A DNA stretch of 64,000 nucleotides from Acanthornis magna (GCA_036785705.1 JAWUZG010000332.1:4836001-4900000); one strand, 5' to 3'; shown: positions 45,601 through 56,754, counted from the stretch's first letter. The notes: generated by a model not told the origin, from the letters alone. Numbers and translations are program-made.

Positions 45601-46358
45601 TTCCCTTCCTTCTCCCCTTCCTGGGTGACACCATGGAACAGCCTGGGAGCTCCCCAGGGACCTGGGGTGGCCTTGCCCTGGAAGAGATCCTGCCTGGAGA
45701 TGCCCAGCTGAAGGATGGCTCTGTCCTGGCTGAGGTGCTCAGGGCTCCTCTGGGGAAATCAGCAGCTTTGGAGACACTCCAGGGGCTTTGTCCATGGAGG
45801 GGGGCACTGGGAGCTCCAGCCTGGATAAGTGGATCACCAATCAAGCAGCAGAAAGCAGCTCTGGAGCAGGGGGAAGTTGTTGCTGGGGGCACATTTCTCC
45901 CTTGGTGCTGCTGCCCAATTGGAGGTTCTGCTGCTTGGAGCCCAAAATTGCTCCCTCCTGTTTGTTCAGGAACCTCCACGGCTCTGACAGAAGGAATCCT
46001 TCCCTCATCCCAATGTGGACAGCAGCCCCAGGAGTTGGGGCTTGTGGAAGGAGCATTTGGATGTCACTTGTCCCTGCTCCCAGTGGTTCAACACACACAG
46101 CACTTCACAGGTGGCTTTGGCACCACATCCCCAAGCTCACTGGAGCTTTGGTGGAGACACATTCCCAGTGTTCTGTGTTTCCCCAGGAGTGATCCCACAG
46201 AGTTACTGCCAGGGATGGTTCCCTAAATCCCAACAATCTGGGAAGGCACAGGAAGCTCGTGTGTTCCACCCTGTATGGGTTCCTGCCTGCTGGCAGAGCA
46301 AACTGCAGCTCAGCACTTCCCATCCCTCCACAAAGGCGACAGGAAATGGGAAAGGTTC
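45601..46358. other. Unique intergenic sequence
   Basis: Stop-poor plus-strand frames (45597-46226) without recognised protein content. No splice-bounded exon is evident. Confidence 0.42.
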
Positions 46359-46487
46359 TCACAGAATCATGGAATCATGGACTGGTTTGGGCTGGAAATT
46401 AAAACTCTTCTCATTCCAAGCCTCTGCCATGGGCAGGGGCACCTTCCACTAGGCCAGAGTGCTCCAAGCCCTGTCCAAGTGCCCCGT
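46359..46487 (-). mobile_element. CR1 LINE fragment, 3' end only
   Basis: The plus strand begins ctcacagaatcatggaatca, then tggactggtttgggctgg, aaaactcttctcattcc and catgggcaggggcacc, and ends after 'ctccaagccctgtcc'. Three terminal 8-mer-like units (cacagaat, catggaat, catggact) are recognisable. Confidence 0.93.
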
Positions 46488-47524
46488 AAGCCTGGCACGA
46501 GCCAGAGCTGGGTTTAATCTCAGTCCCTGCCCTATCTTTGGCTCTGATCCTGCCTCCCAGGGCTGCTGTGACCCCCAGAAAGCCATCCCAGAGACACAGA
46601 GCCAGGATGTCATGCCTGGAAGAGGAAGAGCAGTTCTCACTGTGCCACATTTCCTAGGACATGGCGATGGCTCAATCCCGGCCCTCCAGATCTGTGGGGG
46701 GAATGTGATGGGACCAGGGCTTGAGCCTGCTTAGCAGAGCTTTGGGAATACTGGGAAGAGAAACAGGGAAGGTTCATATTGCACTGATGGCAGATGCACG
46801 AGATGGAGCCAAATGCTGTTGAGAAAATGGGGATTAACCCACAGAGAGCCGAGAGAGAGGGGGAGAAAATGCAGAGGGTAAAACACAGGATGGAAATCAG
46901 AAAGCAGAGATGGCGGGGAGCTCACGGAGCACAGGGAGCGCGGGGAATGGGGGAAATGTGCTGGAGATTTGGGAATGCACAGCCAAACACTGGGACAAGC
47001 TCATGCAAGAGCAGGAGCCGCGTTCCCAAACTAATCCTCCTCTTCCTCCTCCTCCAGCAGGGAAGCCAAGGCAGAGATGGAGGACTCAAAGCACAAAAGG
47101 CAGCAAATCCCCACGCCTGGGTGACACATCTGGAGTCCTCCAAGAGCTCCAAAGCCAGTGCCGGAGCTCTTAGCAATAACACACAAATTCACATCCTCCA
47201 ACTGTGGCACCGGGGGCAGTAAAGGCTGGGCCTACATTTGGAAGCAGGCCCCGGGGTGTGCTCGGGCTCACAAACCAATAAGCTTTGCTTCAGCGTGAGC
47301 AAATGCTTGGAACAATTATGCAGAAGCGTAATTAGAAATCTCGGCGAGCAGGGGCTCCTGAGCTGCCGTATCCAGCACTTCAAACGAGCACACGAGCTCC
47401 TGGTTTCCAGGCTGGGTTATTCCTGGGGCTGCTTCCCCCCACGGACACACGAGCCGTGCCCGTGCAACAGCAGGTGCAGTTTAGGGCCGGGATGGAGGGG
47501 CTGGCAGCACGGAGAGCTGTGAAC
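46488..47524. other. Unique sequence with AT-rich patch
   Basis: 47275-47345 contains ggaacaattatgcagaagcg and gcgtaattagaaatctcgg, a small candidate regulatory patch with a TAATTA core. The rest is unremarkable. Confidence 0.4.
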
Positions 47525-47800
47525 AGAGCTCAGAGCCAGCAGGACCTGTGTTTAGAGGGGTTTAGGCTCTGCCAAGCTCCTAAAACCCACCCTGAGAGCT
47601 GCAGGTGCCACCCAGCAGAGCTCAGGGCCAGCAGGACCCAGTTTTAGAGGGGTTTAGGCTCTGCCAAGCTCCTAAAACCCACCCTGAGAGCTGCAGGTCC
47701 CACCCAGCAGAGCTCAAGGCCAGCAGGACCTGTGTTTAGAGGGGTTTAGGCTCTGCCAAGCTCCTAAAACACACCCTGAGGGCTGCAGGTCCCACCCAGC
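47525..47800. repeat. Tandem array, 3 x 92 bp
   Basis: Copies start at 47525, 47617 and 47709. They share agagctca(g/a)ggccagcag, ttagaggggtttaggctctg, ccaagctcctaaaac and a closing 'gcaggtcccacccagca'. Only a handful of substitutions separate them, so expansion is recent. Confidence 0.96.
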
Positions 47801-48191
47801 ACAGCCTGGGGTGTGGGGCTTCATCCCTGTGCTCCCAAGGGCCATTGCCCTCTCCCTTTCCCCAAAACGCTGCCCCCAGCACAGATGCCCTGTACAACCA
47901 GAGGGACTGGTGGGAGGAAGCAGCACATCCAGGCACGGAATGGAACCTGCTGCTCATGCACAGACCAGGAAGACACCGTGGAAACACCAGGAGCTCCATC
48001 CCGGGATTCTGCACATCAACAGATCTGGCCCCTGGCTGAGACTCACCCCTGTCGCCAGCTCAGGGGGGCTGCAGTGCCAGGAAGATGATGCCAGAGGTGG
48101 TTGTGATGTGTCTTTTCCTCCTTCAAGGCATCTTTTTGCACCTCCTCATGTCCAGCCATCAATTTGAGGACACCTCAAGGAAGGTAAATGC
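47801..48191. other. Unique intergenic sequence
   Basis: Nothing recognised. Confidence 0.42.
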
Positions 48192-48333
48192 AAGCAGGTC
48201 CCTGGAAGTATCCAAGGCCAGGTTGGGCTTGGAGCAAGCTGGTCTAGGAGGAGGTGTCCACTAGAAGGGTTGGAATGTGACAGTGTTTAAGGTCCCCTCA
48301 GACCCAAACCATTCTGTGACTCTGTGGTTCTAA
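48192..48333 (+). mobile_element. CR1 LINE fragment with 3' end
   Basis: The plus strand reads gcaggtccctggaagtatcc, aaggccaggttgggcttgg, gaggaggtgtccactagaagg and acccaaaccattctgtgac, then tctgtggttct. It is a short 3' end of the 'cccaaaccattctgtgac' type, abutting a second CR1 end immediately downstream. Confidence 0.9.
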
Positions 48334-48344
48334 AAACCACAGCA

Positions 48345-48453
48345 GATGTGGCACTTGGGGACACGGTTTAGTGGTGAACACGATGGTGCTGGGTTAACTG
48401 TTGGGCTCAACTGTGGAGGTTTTTCCAACCTAAACAATTCCCTGATTCTGGGA
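48345..48453 (+). mobile_element. CR1 LINE fragment, second subfamily type
   Basis: The plus strand reads gcagatgtggcacttgggga, cacggtttagtggtgaac and ggaggtttttccaacctaaac, ending at aattccctgattctgggat. This matches the 3' end of the 42635-43370 type. Only a dozen bases separate it from the preceding CR1 on the same strand. Confidence 0.9.
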
Positions 48454-49613
48454 TCTAAATTCTACAGAGCCCCCTCGCATTGGTGACATCAGCCAGGAGC
48501 TAAAATCACCTCATTTCCTTGGAAAACCCAGCTGAAATAGAAGGAAATTAAACCAAATCCTCCAGTGCCCAATCCCTGGCAGTCCCCGGAGGCCCTGGGT
48601 CCTGCAGGGTTGGGGGTGCCGCCTCCCACTGCCGCTGCTCTGGGGTTTATTTTTTGAGTGCTAACAATAGGATTGCAAACCAAAACTCTATTATGGCATC
48701 CTCTGTATCACTTCCTCCCCTCCCACTTTCCTAATGAGGTGGAGGGGCACGGAAAGGTCCACAGGGTTTTAAACACCTGACTCAGGCTGGAAAAAACCAC
48801 CAAAAAAACCCCCAAACGGCTCAGAAACACTTTTCTGTAATCTTTTTTTGGTGACAAAGCCCTCTGAAAAGCACCCTTGGGATGATCCTGATGCTCGGGG
48901 TGCCCCTCTTTGTGTGCCCCAGCCCTCTGGAGCCCCCCGTGGTTTGGAGTGGGGGCCGGGCAGGCAGAGGCACAGGGGAGCATTTCTGCCCCAGGCTGTT
49001 CTCAGCAGAAAGGAGAGCAAGCGCCTCCCTCCAGGGCTTCCTGTGCCTGCCTCGTGCCCCGGGGCGTTCGTGCACCTTCCTCTGGAGCTTTGGCACCTCC
49101 GGGACTGTGGCTGGGCCGGGGGATGCTGGGCTGGGAGTCCCTGCTGCAGCTCCGGCGGCAGCTGCCAAGGGGCCTGGGATGGAATCAGGAGGGACCCCCG
49201 CCCTGGCTCTTCACTCTTGGAAAAGTAGGACAGGTCTCCCAGGCTCTGCTGTGCTCCTTCCATCAGTCCCAGCATGTCTCCAGTTCATTCCTGCTAACCC
49301 TGCCCTCTCCTGCTCCACTGATGCGATCCTCAAACCCAACAGAGTCCCTGGTTTCACCGCCCCCACTTTGAGCTGGGTCTGTCTGGGGCCTCCCAGAGCA
49401 GGTGTGGGGTCACACAGAGCAAAAGTAGGGCAGGGAAGAGGAATGGGAAGTTCCCAGCCTGGGAACTGCCCCTTCAGCCACTTAAAATTCACTCAGGAGC
49501 CTCTTGGTCCTCGGTGAGGCACCTGCACTCCCTGGCATCCCCAGGAGGGACCAGGAGGCGATGGACACCATGAGCATCACCAGTGGATCAGGTGCTGGTG
49601 TCCCTGCAGGGCT
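48454..49613. other. Unique intergenic sequence, 1.2 kb
   Basis: 48630-48870 is AT-richer (tttattttttgagtgctaac, gtaatctttttttggtgac). No gene or repeat family recognised. Confidence 0.42.
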
Positions 49614-50317
49614 AGCAGTGGTGGTGTCACAGCCGTGGTGATGTCATAGAAGTGGTGATGTCACTGAAGTAGTGATGTCACAGCAGTGGTGGTGGCACAG
49701 CAGTGGTGGTGGCACGGCAGTGGTGGCATGGCAGTGGTGGTGTCACAGCAGTGGTGATGTCACAGAAGTGCTGATTCACACCAGCGGTGATGTCACAGCA
49801 GTAGTGATGTCACAGAAGTGGTGATGTCACAGAAGTGGTGACATCACAGAAGCAGTGGTGTCAGAAGTGGTGATGTCACGGCAATGGTGACACAGCAGTG
49901 GTGATGGCACAGCAGTGGTGGTGGCACAGCAGTGGTGATGACACAGCAGTGATGATGTCACAGAAGTGGTGATGTCACAGAGGTTATGATGTCACAAAAG
50001 TAGTGATGTCACAGCAGTGGTGATGTCACAGAAGTGGCGATGTCACAGAAGTAGTGATGTTGCAGCAGTGGTGGCACGGCAGTGGTAGTGGCACAGCAAC
50101 AGTGGTGACACACCAGTGGTGGCATGGCAGTGCTGGTGTCACAGCAGTGGTGGCACGGCCACTTTTTGACTGTGAAAGAAACTTTGCCTGCAGTGATCTT
50201 AGGAAAAGGTTTTCCTGAAATAGGTAAAACAACAGCAGTGGTGGCACGGCCGTCCAGTGGTGTCACAGCAGTGGTGACACACCAGTGGTGACATGGCAGT
50301 GGTGGTGTCACAGCAGC
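49614..50317. repeat. Minisatellite of 14/17-bp units rich in CRE-like TGATGTCA
   Basis: About 40 degenerate units alternate between a 17-bp form (gtggtgatgtcacagaa) and a 14-bp form (gtggtggcacagca). The word TGATGTCA, one base from a CRE, occurs about 13 times, and its complement TGACATCA once, in 49620-50045. The right part is dominated by the 'ggtggcac' form. A 71-bp non-repeat segment at 50161-50231 interrupts the array and is bracketed by identical 20-bp copies at 50141-50160 and 50232-50251. Minus-strand frames through the array (Cys/His/Thr-rich) are repeat artefacts. Confidence 0.95.
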
Positions 50318-52504
50318 AAAAGTGGCCCAATTGCTGTGGCCTCGCCCTCTCTCCCTTGCTCTCTGCAGCTGCCCCATGCCACCTCTCTGTGAGGTGACGC
50401 TGTGGGTGTTGTACAAGGGCCAAGGGCTGAGCTGGCACCAGGAGCAGCCCAGCTGGGGCTGTGGGGCAGTTCCTGTGTGGGGCAGGCAAGCAGGAGGGGC
50501 CCCAGATCTCCTTCTGCCCTGGATTTCTGCAGGCTACAGCTGGCTGTGCCCCCAGCTCCTGTCACCGAGCCCCCGGTGACACCGGCGCTGCCCCTTCACC
50601 TTCCCCACACTCCAGAGCAGCTCCCTGCCCACTCCACAGTGCCCTTCATGTGCTCTCCAGCCCACTCCAGGTCCAGGTGATGCTGCTGCAATCAGGCCAA
50701 GAGGTTTCATTTTGTAGCACAATTGTGACCAGGTTCACTCCAAATGTCTCACTGTGAGCCAGCCCAAAACCCTCCAGTGATTTCCTCTGCTCCTCTGCCC
50801 CTTTGCTTGGCATGCCTGGCACAGCCCTCCCTAACCCTGGTGGCACTTCCCACCTTGGCTCCACATCGGGCAGGGGTCCGTGGGATTTGCTGCATGGGGG
50901 AGACCATGGCTTTGCTTTCCTCCTGCTCCTCCCAAAGGGTGCAGCTCCCTGTGACCCCTCAGTGCCATCTCCACACTCAGCCGTGATTTCCAAAAGGCTT
51001 TTGGGTCAGCTCATGGGGGATTAGCCAGGGACCTCAAGCTGAGGTGGCTCAGAGATCTCATTATCCAAATGGATCAATGGGATCTCATTATCCAAACCTC
51101 CCCTCCAAATTGTCACATTTGTTGTACTCCTTGCTGTGGAGAAGACCCAGAGACTAAGAGAGGTTCTGCTTCCTGCCCCCACATCCTGCAGCTCGAAGTC
51201 CCTTGTGATTAAAGCCTCAGTGACTCTGAGCCAGGATGAGGTTGGAGGGTCAGGGCCAGGCTCTGGCCACCGGAGGGGTGACAGGAAGAACATCCACCCC
51301 CATGGTGAGGCTGTCCCTGTCCTTCCTAGATCCCAAAAGCCTGGTCCATACCCTCTCCAGCCCCTGCATGGCTCTTAGATCCAAAACTCCTTCCTCTCAG
51401 CCCATCCCATCAACCCTCTGGCACTTCATTTCACTGCTCCCACATCCAGACACATTCTGCCTGTTTCCAAACCAAGCCCCTGGGCAGCAGAGCCCAGAGC
51501 TGGGAGCAGCATCTGGGCCACCAAGCCATCATCTCTGCAAGAGGCCAGGCCAGGAATGCTGATTTCCTCCTCCCAGACCCCAGGAAGGAGACACCTCCCT
51601 GAGCCCAGTGCCTGGAGGTGCCCACCCCATTCCCCAGATCCCAGACAGCCTCTCTCCAGGTGACCCCACCATATCCCCAGCCCTGGCAGAGGGCAGGGCC
51701 CAGTGCCATGGGTGCCCTGTGCCAGGCCACCAGTGATGCTGCTGGTGGCCATGGACTCGTTTGCCTGCCTGGCTCTCTCAGCCCGTGGCTGCCAGGCTCC
51801 CAGGCATGTGGGCTGCAGTCCCTCCTGGGGACCCTTGCACCGTGCCAAGGGAGCTTTTCTTATCTTCACAGGAATGAAAACCTTTCCGAAATCAAAGTGC
51901 TTGGGTGGCTTTGAAGAGTTTCCTCTGGAGATGAAACAAGGCTGTTTGCGAGCGCCAGCGATCGCTGCTGAGCTGCAGCTCCTGCGGACACCGGGCTGTT
52001 GGGGAGCACTGGGCAGTGGCCCCGGGGCCACCCCGGCCTGGGCACTTTGGCCACAGGAGCCACCTCAGGGCTGGAAGCTGCCCCTCATGCAGAGCCCACC
52101 AACACAGAGCTATTCTGACTCATTTCCACACACTGGGAATTGTGTGCCATGAAAGGCAACCAACAAAGGGACGTGCGAGAGGATTATGTGGAGATGCTGG
52201 AGATGTTCAAAGCACACCCTGCACTGCGAGGGGCTGCTCAAAGCCTCCTGTCCCCAGGACCCACAGGGCTCTTTGGCAAGGGAAAAATGAATTCGAGGGC
52301 CAGTGCAGCAAATGAGTCAGAAGGAAACCTCCCCCTCTGGAGGAACCCACCCAGACTGGTCTGATTTGAGGCGCTGGATGAGGGGTGGATGTGAAGGAGC
52401 CCATCTTGCAGTGGGCCTGGGGACAGGCAGTGTGCATGTGATGTGGGACTCAGCAGCACAGGCTGTACCTGCCAGCCTGCCCTGGGGAGCAGAGAATGCC
52501 TGGC
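50318..52504. other. Unique intergenic sequence, 2.2 kb
   Basis: A 27-bp tandem duplication at 51054-51096 repeats gatctcattatccaaa twice. A plus-strand frame at 52140-52364 is Met-initiated but has no recognised domain or splice context. No CR1 recognised. Confidence 0.42.
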
Positions 52505-52600
52505 AAGCGGCTGTGCATGTAGATTATTTGTTGTTTGATATTTTCCCTTTAATGCTTTTGTCCTAAAATAAATACACAAAAGTTCAGCGCCCTGCAGGTT
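52505..52600. other. AT-rich island (weak candidate regulatory element)
   Basis: Contains gtagattatttgttgtttg, atattttccctttaatgc and cctaaaataaatacac. Non-repetitive and about 95 bp. The AATAAA at about 52567 has no recognised upstream exon, so it is not called as a poly(A) signal. Confidence 0.3.
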
Positions 52601-52820
52601 GTGCCTGTTAGGGATGGTGCAGTCAGGGATTGCTTTGGAGCAATCCATGCTGTTTATTTACCAGGATGGGCAAAGTCTGCTCTCCCTGCTTGCTCCCACT
52701 TCCTCAGGATCCAGCCCCAAAGCTGCCTCACCCCCTTCCCGCTCAGCCCTTCCACCTCTCCCTGCTTCCACGGCCTTCCCGCTCTGGGCAGGGCACGCTG
52801 GCCTGCGTGGCACCCAGCAA

Positions 52821-52867
52821 GGTTCCGTCTCTGGGGACAGAAGGACTTTGTCCCCAGAGACGGAACC
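52821..52867. repeat. Perfect 19-bp inverted repeat with 9-nt loop (hairpin)
   Basis: Arm GGTTCCGTCTCTGGGGACA (52821-52839) is exactly complementary to 52849-52867. The nine-base spacer can itself pair partly (aag/ctt). An extra CCAGC/GCTGG pairing (52814-52818 with 52877-52881) can extend the stem past an asymmetric 2/9 internal loop. A perfect 19-bp arm is far beyond chance in 64 kb. It could be a recent fold-back template-switch product or a small-RNA-type hairpin. No family is recognised. Confidence 0.95.
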
Positions 52868-54504
52868 AAGGGCCGCGCTGGATGGCAGCTTGGGGCAGTG
52901 ATGCTCAGGCACAGGGGGAATGCGCTGTGAGCTCTGCGCCATCACCCTGGCACCTGGGCAAAGCTGGCGGCGATGTTCCATCCCCACCATTCCACCAACT
53001 GCATCCCAGGGCCAGCGCTGGCACAGTGCCACATCCACCATCCTTGTGTGCCCCATCCCCAAGAGATCCCTACAAGGATCCCACACTCCAGACCTCCAAT
53101 CACCCCGTCGAGGCTCATTCTCTCCCTCAGGATGTGCTGTATCTGATCTTGGCTGGCCTCTCCCGCAGATCCCAGCTTGTCTGCCACTTGTTTAGCACTG
53201 CATTCCCCCTGGAGCATCACTCCAGCGCCTCTGGATTTTACCCTGAAGAAGTGTTGGCTCTGAGATATTGCAGAGCAAACACAGAGCGGAGATAAAGGGG
53301 CAGCATCACCCCTGCGGAGCAAACACAACCCCAGTCCCGCACAGGTCACGCAGGTCCATCACTGCTGCCACCACCTCCCAGCCCAGCCCCTTGCTGGCTC
53401 TGTGCTCCTGCCATGCGCCAGCTCCACAGGGACAATGGCCTCGCACCAGAGACTGCCCCCGGTGCATTCCCATTCCCATTCCCAGCCCGTGCTGCCCTGC
53501 TGTCCCCCATGCCAGTGCCAGGGCTGCCTGTTCCTGCCCTCCATGCCCACAGGGATCTGTTCCTGCCCCGCTGGTGCTGATGGCACCTTGGCTCCCTGTC
53601 GCCCAGCTCCCTTCTCCTCTGCTGTCCCCAAGCACTCACCCTGCCCTCGGTCTGTTCCTGTCATCTCTTGCCAAATCCACGCTGCCCCTGAGCTCTCCAC
53701 GTGCATGGCCTGGCTGTCCCCACCACTGTCCCTGACCCACTGTGGTCACCCAGGACCCTGCCATGGTCCCTGTCTGTCCCCGAGCCCTACAGAACTCGTC
53801 TGGCCATGTGTCCCAAGTCCCTCCTCGCCAGGAGCAGGGATAAGGGATGAGCCTCTCCCTCTCTCCATGCCCAGAGCAGCTCCTCTCCTACCCAGCCCAG
53901 TCTCCACGGACAAGTCCCAGCCTGAGCCGAGGTTTCTGTGTGTCCCATCCCTGTGCCAGTCACGGGCAGGGCAGGGCAGGTCTGGTCTCCTCTCCCTCAG
54001 TCTCCTCCTGCTCGCTTGGACTGCAGGATCCTGTGGAGGGAGGTCACAGCTCCCCAGAGATGCTGTCGGGAGGATGTGGAAACCTCCCTTCCCCGGTGCC
54101 TGCTTGCCTGTCTCTGGGGCTGGACCGTCTCCCAGCAGCAGCTGGAGGTGGGATTTCAGGCAGGAGACCGTTGGACCCTAACAAAAGCAGGAAATGGGTG
54201 TAATTCTCTTTCGGAGGAGGAATGAATAGCAGATCCCCGGAGGAGGCGAGGCCAGCTCAGAGAGCAGCAGCGACGTGAGAGACTCGGCTCACTGCTTGCA
54301 AGACTGTGCTTCCTGAGAGCTTCGCTCTTCCTGCTGCTCTCCACCCTCTGCCAGACCCTCGGCAGCAGGGCATGAACCTCCAGAGTGCTGCCCAGGGTGC
54401 CTGTTCCCAAACCTGCTCCTGCCAGGTCATGGGGGGCCTGGGTTGGAGACAGCCAAGGGGGCCAGGGGGCTGGAATGATGTGTTTGAGTGGGTGACATCT
54501 CACT
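52868..54504. other. Unique intergenic sequence, 1.6 kb
   Basis: C-rich on the plus strand from about 53330 to 53800. Stop-poor frames there on both strands show no recognisable protein. A small (ATTCCC)3 lies near 53466-53483. Confidence 0.42.
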
Positions 54505-54572
54505 TTTGGAATGAGATGAGCTTCAAGGTCACTCCCAAGGCACACCATTCCATGATTCCATGACTCTGTGAC
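54505..54572 (+). mobile_element. CR1 LINE 3' terminus, short
   Basis: The plus strand reads atgagatgagcttcaaggtc, then a degenerate 'actcccaaggcacaccattcc', then three terminal 8-mer-like units (atgattcc, atgactct, gtgacccc). Only about 70 bp remains. Confidence 0.78.
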
Positions 54573-55829
54573 CCCATACCTCATGCACAGCACCACTCAC
54601 TGCTTCCTTATACCCAGGATGCCCTGTGCTGAACCCCCGGAGCAGAAATTTGAGTATTTTGGCAATGAAGAGAGTGCCAGAGGCAGGGGATGGGAGGGAG
54701 GCCACCACAGCCCAAATCTCTGGCATGGGCACAATGCTAGGAACAGCAGGAGCTGCTCCTTGGGGGTGGCTCCCAGCCTGGGGAAGCTGTTGGAGCATCC
54801 CATGGGCTTCCAACAGCCTGGGAGGGCCAGGGAAGCTCCTCTCAAGTCTGAATTCAAGGATCAGCTCTGGCACTGAGCACCAAAGCTCCATCAGCCACCA
54901 GGGCTTCATTTTGGGGCTCTGCTGCTGCTTCTTGAAAGGACCTCTGGTGCTGCAGAGGATGGGTGGGGATTGGAGAAACCTTTCTGAATCCTGGAGCAGG
55001 AGATTGATTAATCAGTGCTGGGATAATTGCAGGGCACTGCAGACATTCTGTTCCCCGTGGCCCCTGGAGGGAAGGAGTGAGGTGGAGGATCAGGCCAAGG
55101 AGGTCGCTCACCCCAGCCCGTCCTTGCCTCAGCCTCAGAGCTGCTCCCAGGATTAAATGGTTTCTTTTTTAAAGCAAGATCTAATCTGGTGACAAAAGCT
55201 GCAGCAGTGCTGTGAGCCCATCATCTCCCTGAGAAAAGCTCCTCCAGCCTTCAAATGCTTTCACCACTCGGATGCTGGATTTCAATCCAAGGCTGAATCC
55301 GCCTCTCTTCAGCTCCAGCCCTGCTCTTGTTACACCTTGCTGTGGGATTTAAGGGTTCCCCGCTCTCTTTTCCATGTGGGAGGACACAGGTGCTCAGATC
55401 ACCTGATAAGAGAGTTTTTAGCAGCATCACATCCCCAGGCCTGGCTTTGCAGCCTGTGGTCGGCTCTGTGGTGCTGCTTCCAGCTCTGCTGGTATTCCCC
55501 TGACATCCCCGAGTGTGGGTGCCAGACAAAGAGCTCCAGCAGGGCGCTATTCACTGATTTTCAGCCCCCACAGCAGGGCACACCAGTACACAATGATCCC
55601 TAATTACTCTTCCGCGGACAAATCTGCATCACTGGATGAGGCAGATATTCCTGGGAGGGCTTCAAATGAGCTCTCTTGGTTGCTGGTTAAAAGCCAGGGT
55701 TCCTCTCTCCAGCCTGTATGGGCATGTCCAGAGTCGCTGCTTTCCAAGATCCAGCCCGAGGGCTTCAAATCCCAACCTCAGCCCCAGATATATTCCGGAT
55801 ATCCGCAGCCAAATACCCCCTGACTATTA
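54573..55829. other. Unique intergenic sequence, 1.25 kb
   Basis: Mixed composition, AT-richer at 55150-55210 and 55580-55640 (ccctaattactcttccgcgg). No gene recognised. Part of 55640-55830 could be a further-decayed extension of the LINE that follows. Confidence 0.4.
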
Positions 55830-56215
55830 ACCAGGTGTTTCAGCGTGGAAACATCCTCTTCCCTTTCTGTCTCATCACTCTGGGTGTCATTTTCCAGCTT
55901 TCCCAGCAAAGAGTTCATCTCTTCGTCTCCGTCATTGATAAAAATGTTTCATAGCAGTGGTTGAAGCGCGGGGCCCTGGGGGAGGGAGGTGGGAATTGTG
56001 CTCCTTTCTGCTCTCTCCCCATTAGCAGCCCCCTCGGAGATCTGCCAGGGAAGCAGTTTGAATCCATCTCATCTGTGCCCTGTTAATTCCTTCTAATGCA
56101 AGTTTTAATCAAAATGTCAGGTGGAAGGAAGTCAAATGCCTCGGAGAGATCCGAGTGTGCTCTATCAACACAAGTGCCTCTCTCGCCCAGCCCGGTGATC
56201 CTGTCACACACAGAC
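55830..56215 (-). mobile_element. Old CR1/L3-type LINE fragment (reverse transcriptase region)
   Basis: The plus strand carries reversed blocks typical of the reverse-transcriptase part of CR1/L3 LINEs. First comes 'ccgtcattgataaaaatgtt', then 'gcggggccctgggggag'. About 120 bp later come 'aatgtcaggtggaaggaag', 'tcaaatgcctcggagagatc' and 'gtgctctatcaacacaag'. The order and spacing match the family. Divergence is much higher than in the CR1 copies with intact 3' ends, so this is an old insertion. The reading frame is broken. Confidence 0.75.
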
Positions 56216-56395
56216 CACAGGGCTGGGTGACAACCCTGCTGGCCCTGCCACCACTCCTGGCTGCAGCTCCTCAGCCTGGGGACATCACATCACCAGGTGG
56301 GACTTGTCCCAGGGATCCATGGGTGGATGAAAACCCCTCAGAGCATCTGCTCCGTGCCTATACCCACATTTCCTCCTTATTATCTAGGGAACAAT
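56216..56395. other. Unique sequence
   Basis: Nothing recognised. Confidence 0.4.
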
Positions 56396-56620
56396 GCTCC
56401 CTGAGGAAAGGGATGAGCTTTCAGTGTTGGATGAGGAGGTCCCTGATGCTCATGTCCATCCCAGGAGGAGGTTCCAGCGTGGCAGTGCTGGACCTGATGT
56501 GGAAATGAGGGACAAGGGACAGTGGTCCCTGAGGAAGGGGACAAGCTTTCAAGACTGGATGAGATTGGAGATGCTCGGCCCCAGTGTCCATCCCATGAGC
56601 AGCTCCCAGCACATGTGCCC
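56396..56620. repeat. Diverged tandem duplication, offset 128 bp
   Basis: The segment starting 56396 (ctccctgaggaaagggatgagctttca...) recurs at 56524 (gtccctgaggaaggggacaagctttca...). In both, 'tggatgag' and 'gtccatccca' follow. The copies differ by substitutions and small indels, indicating an older event. Confidence 0.78.
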
Positions 56621-56754
56621 TGGCATGTGGGGTGGGCCGAGCACTGTGGGAGGACCAGAGCTCAGGGGCTTCCCCGGCTTGCAGGCTCTTTCATCCTCCG
56701 TCACCACAAAGCCAGGCCAGATCTGCATTTGCAGCAGCCCACAGAAGCTGCCTC

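Noticed and set aside
50009..50416. Cys/His-rich minus-strand frame resembling zinc-finger text
   Set aside because: It is a translation of the 14/17-bp minisatellite. There is no C2H2 spacing, and the pattern disappears outside the array.
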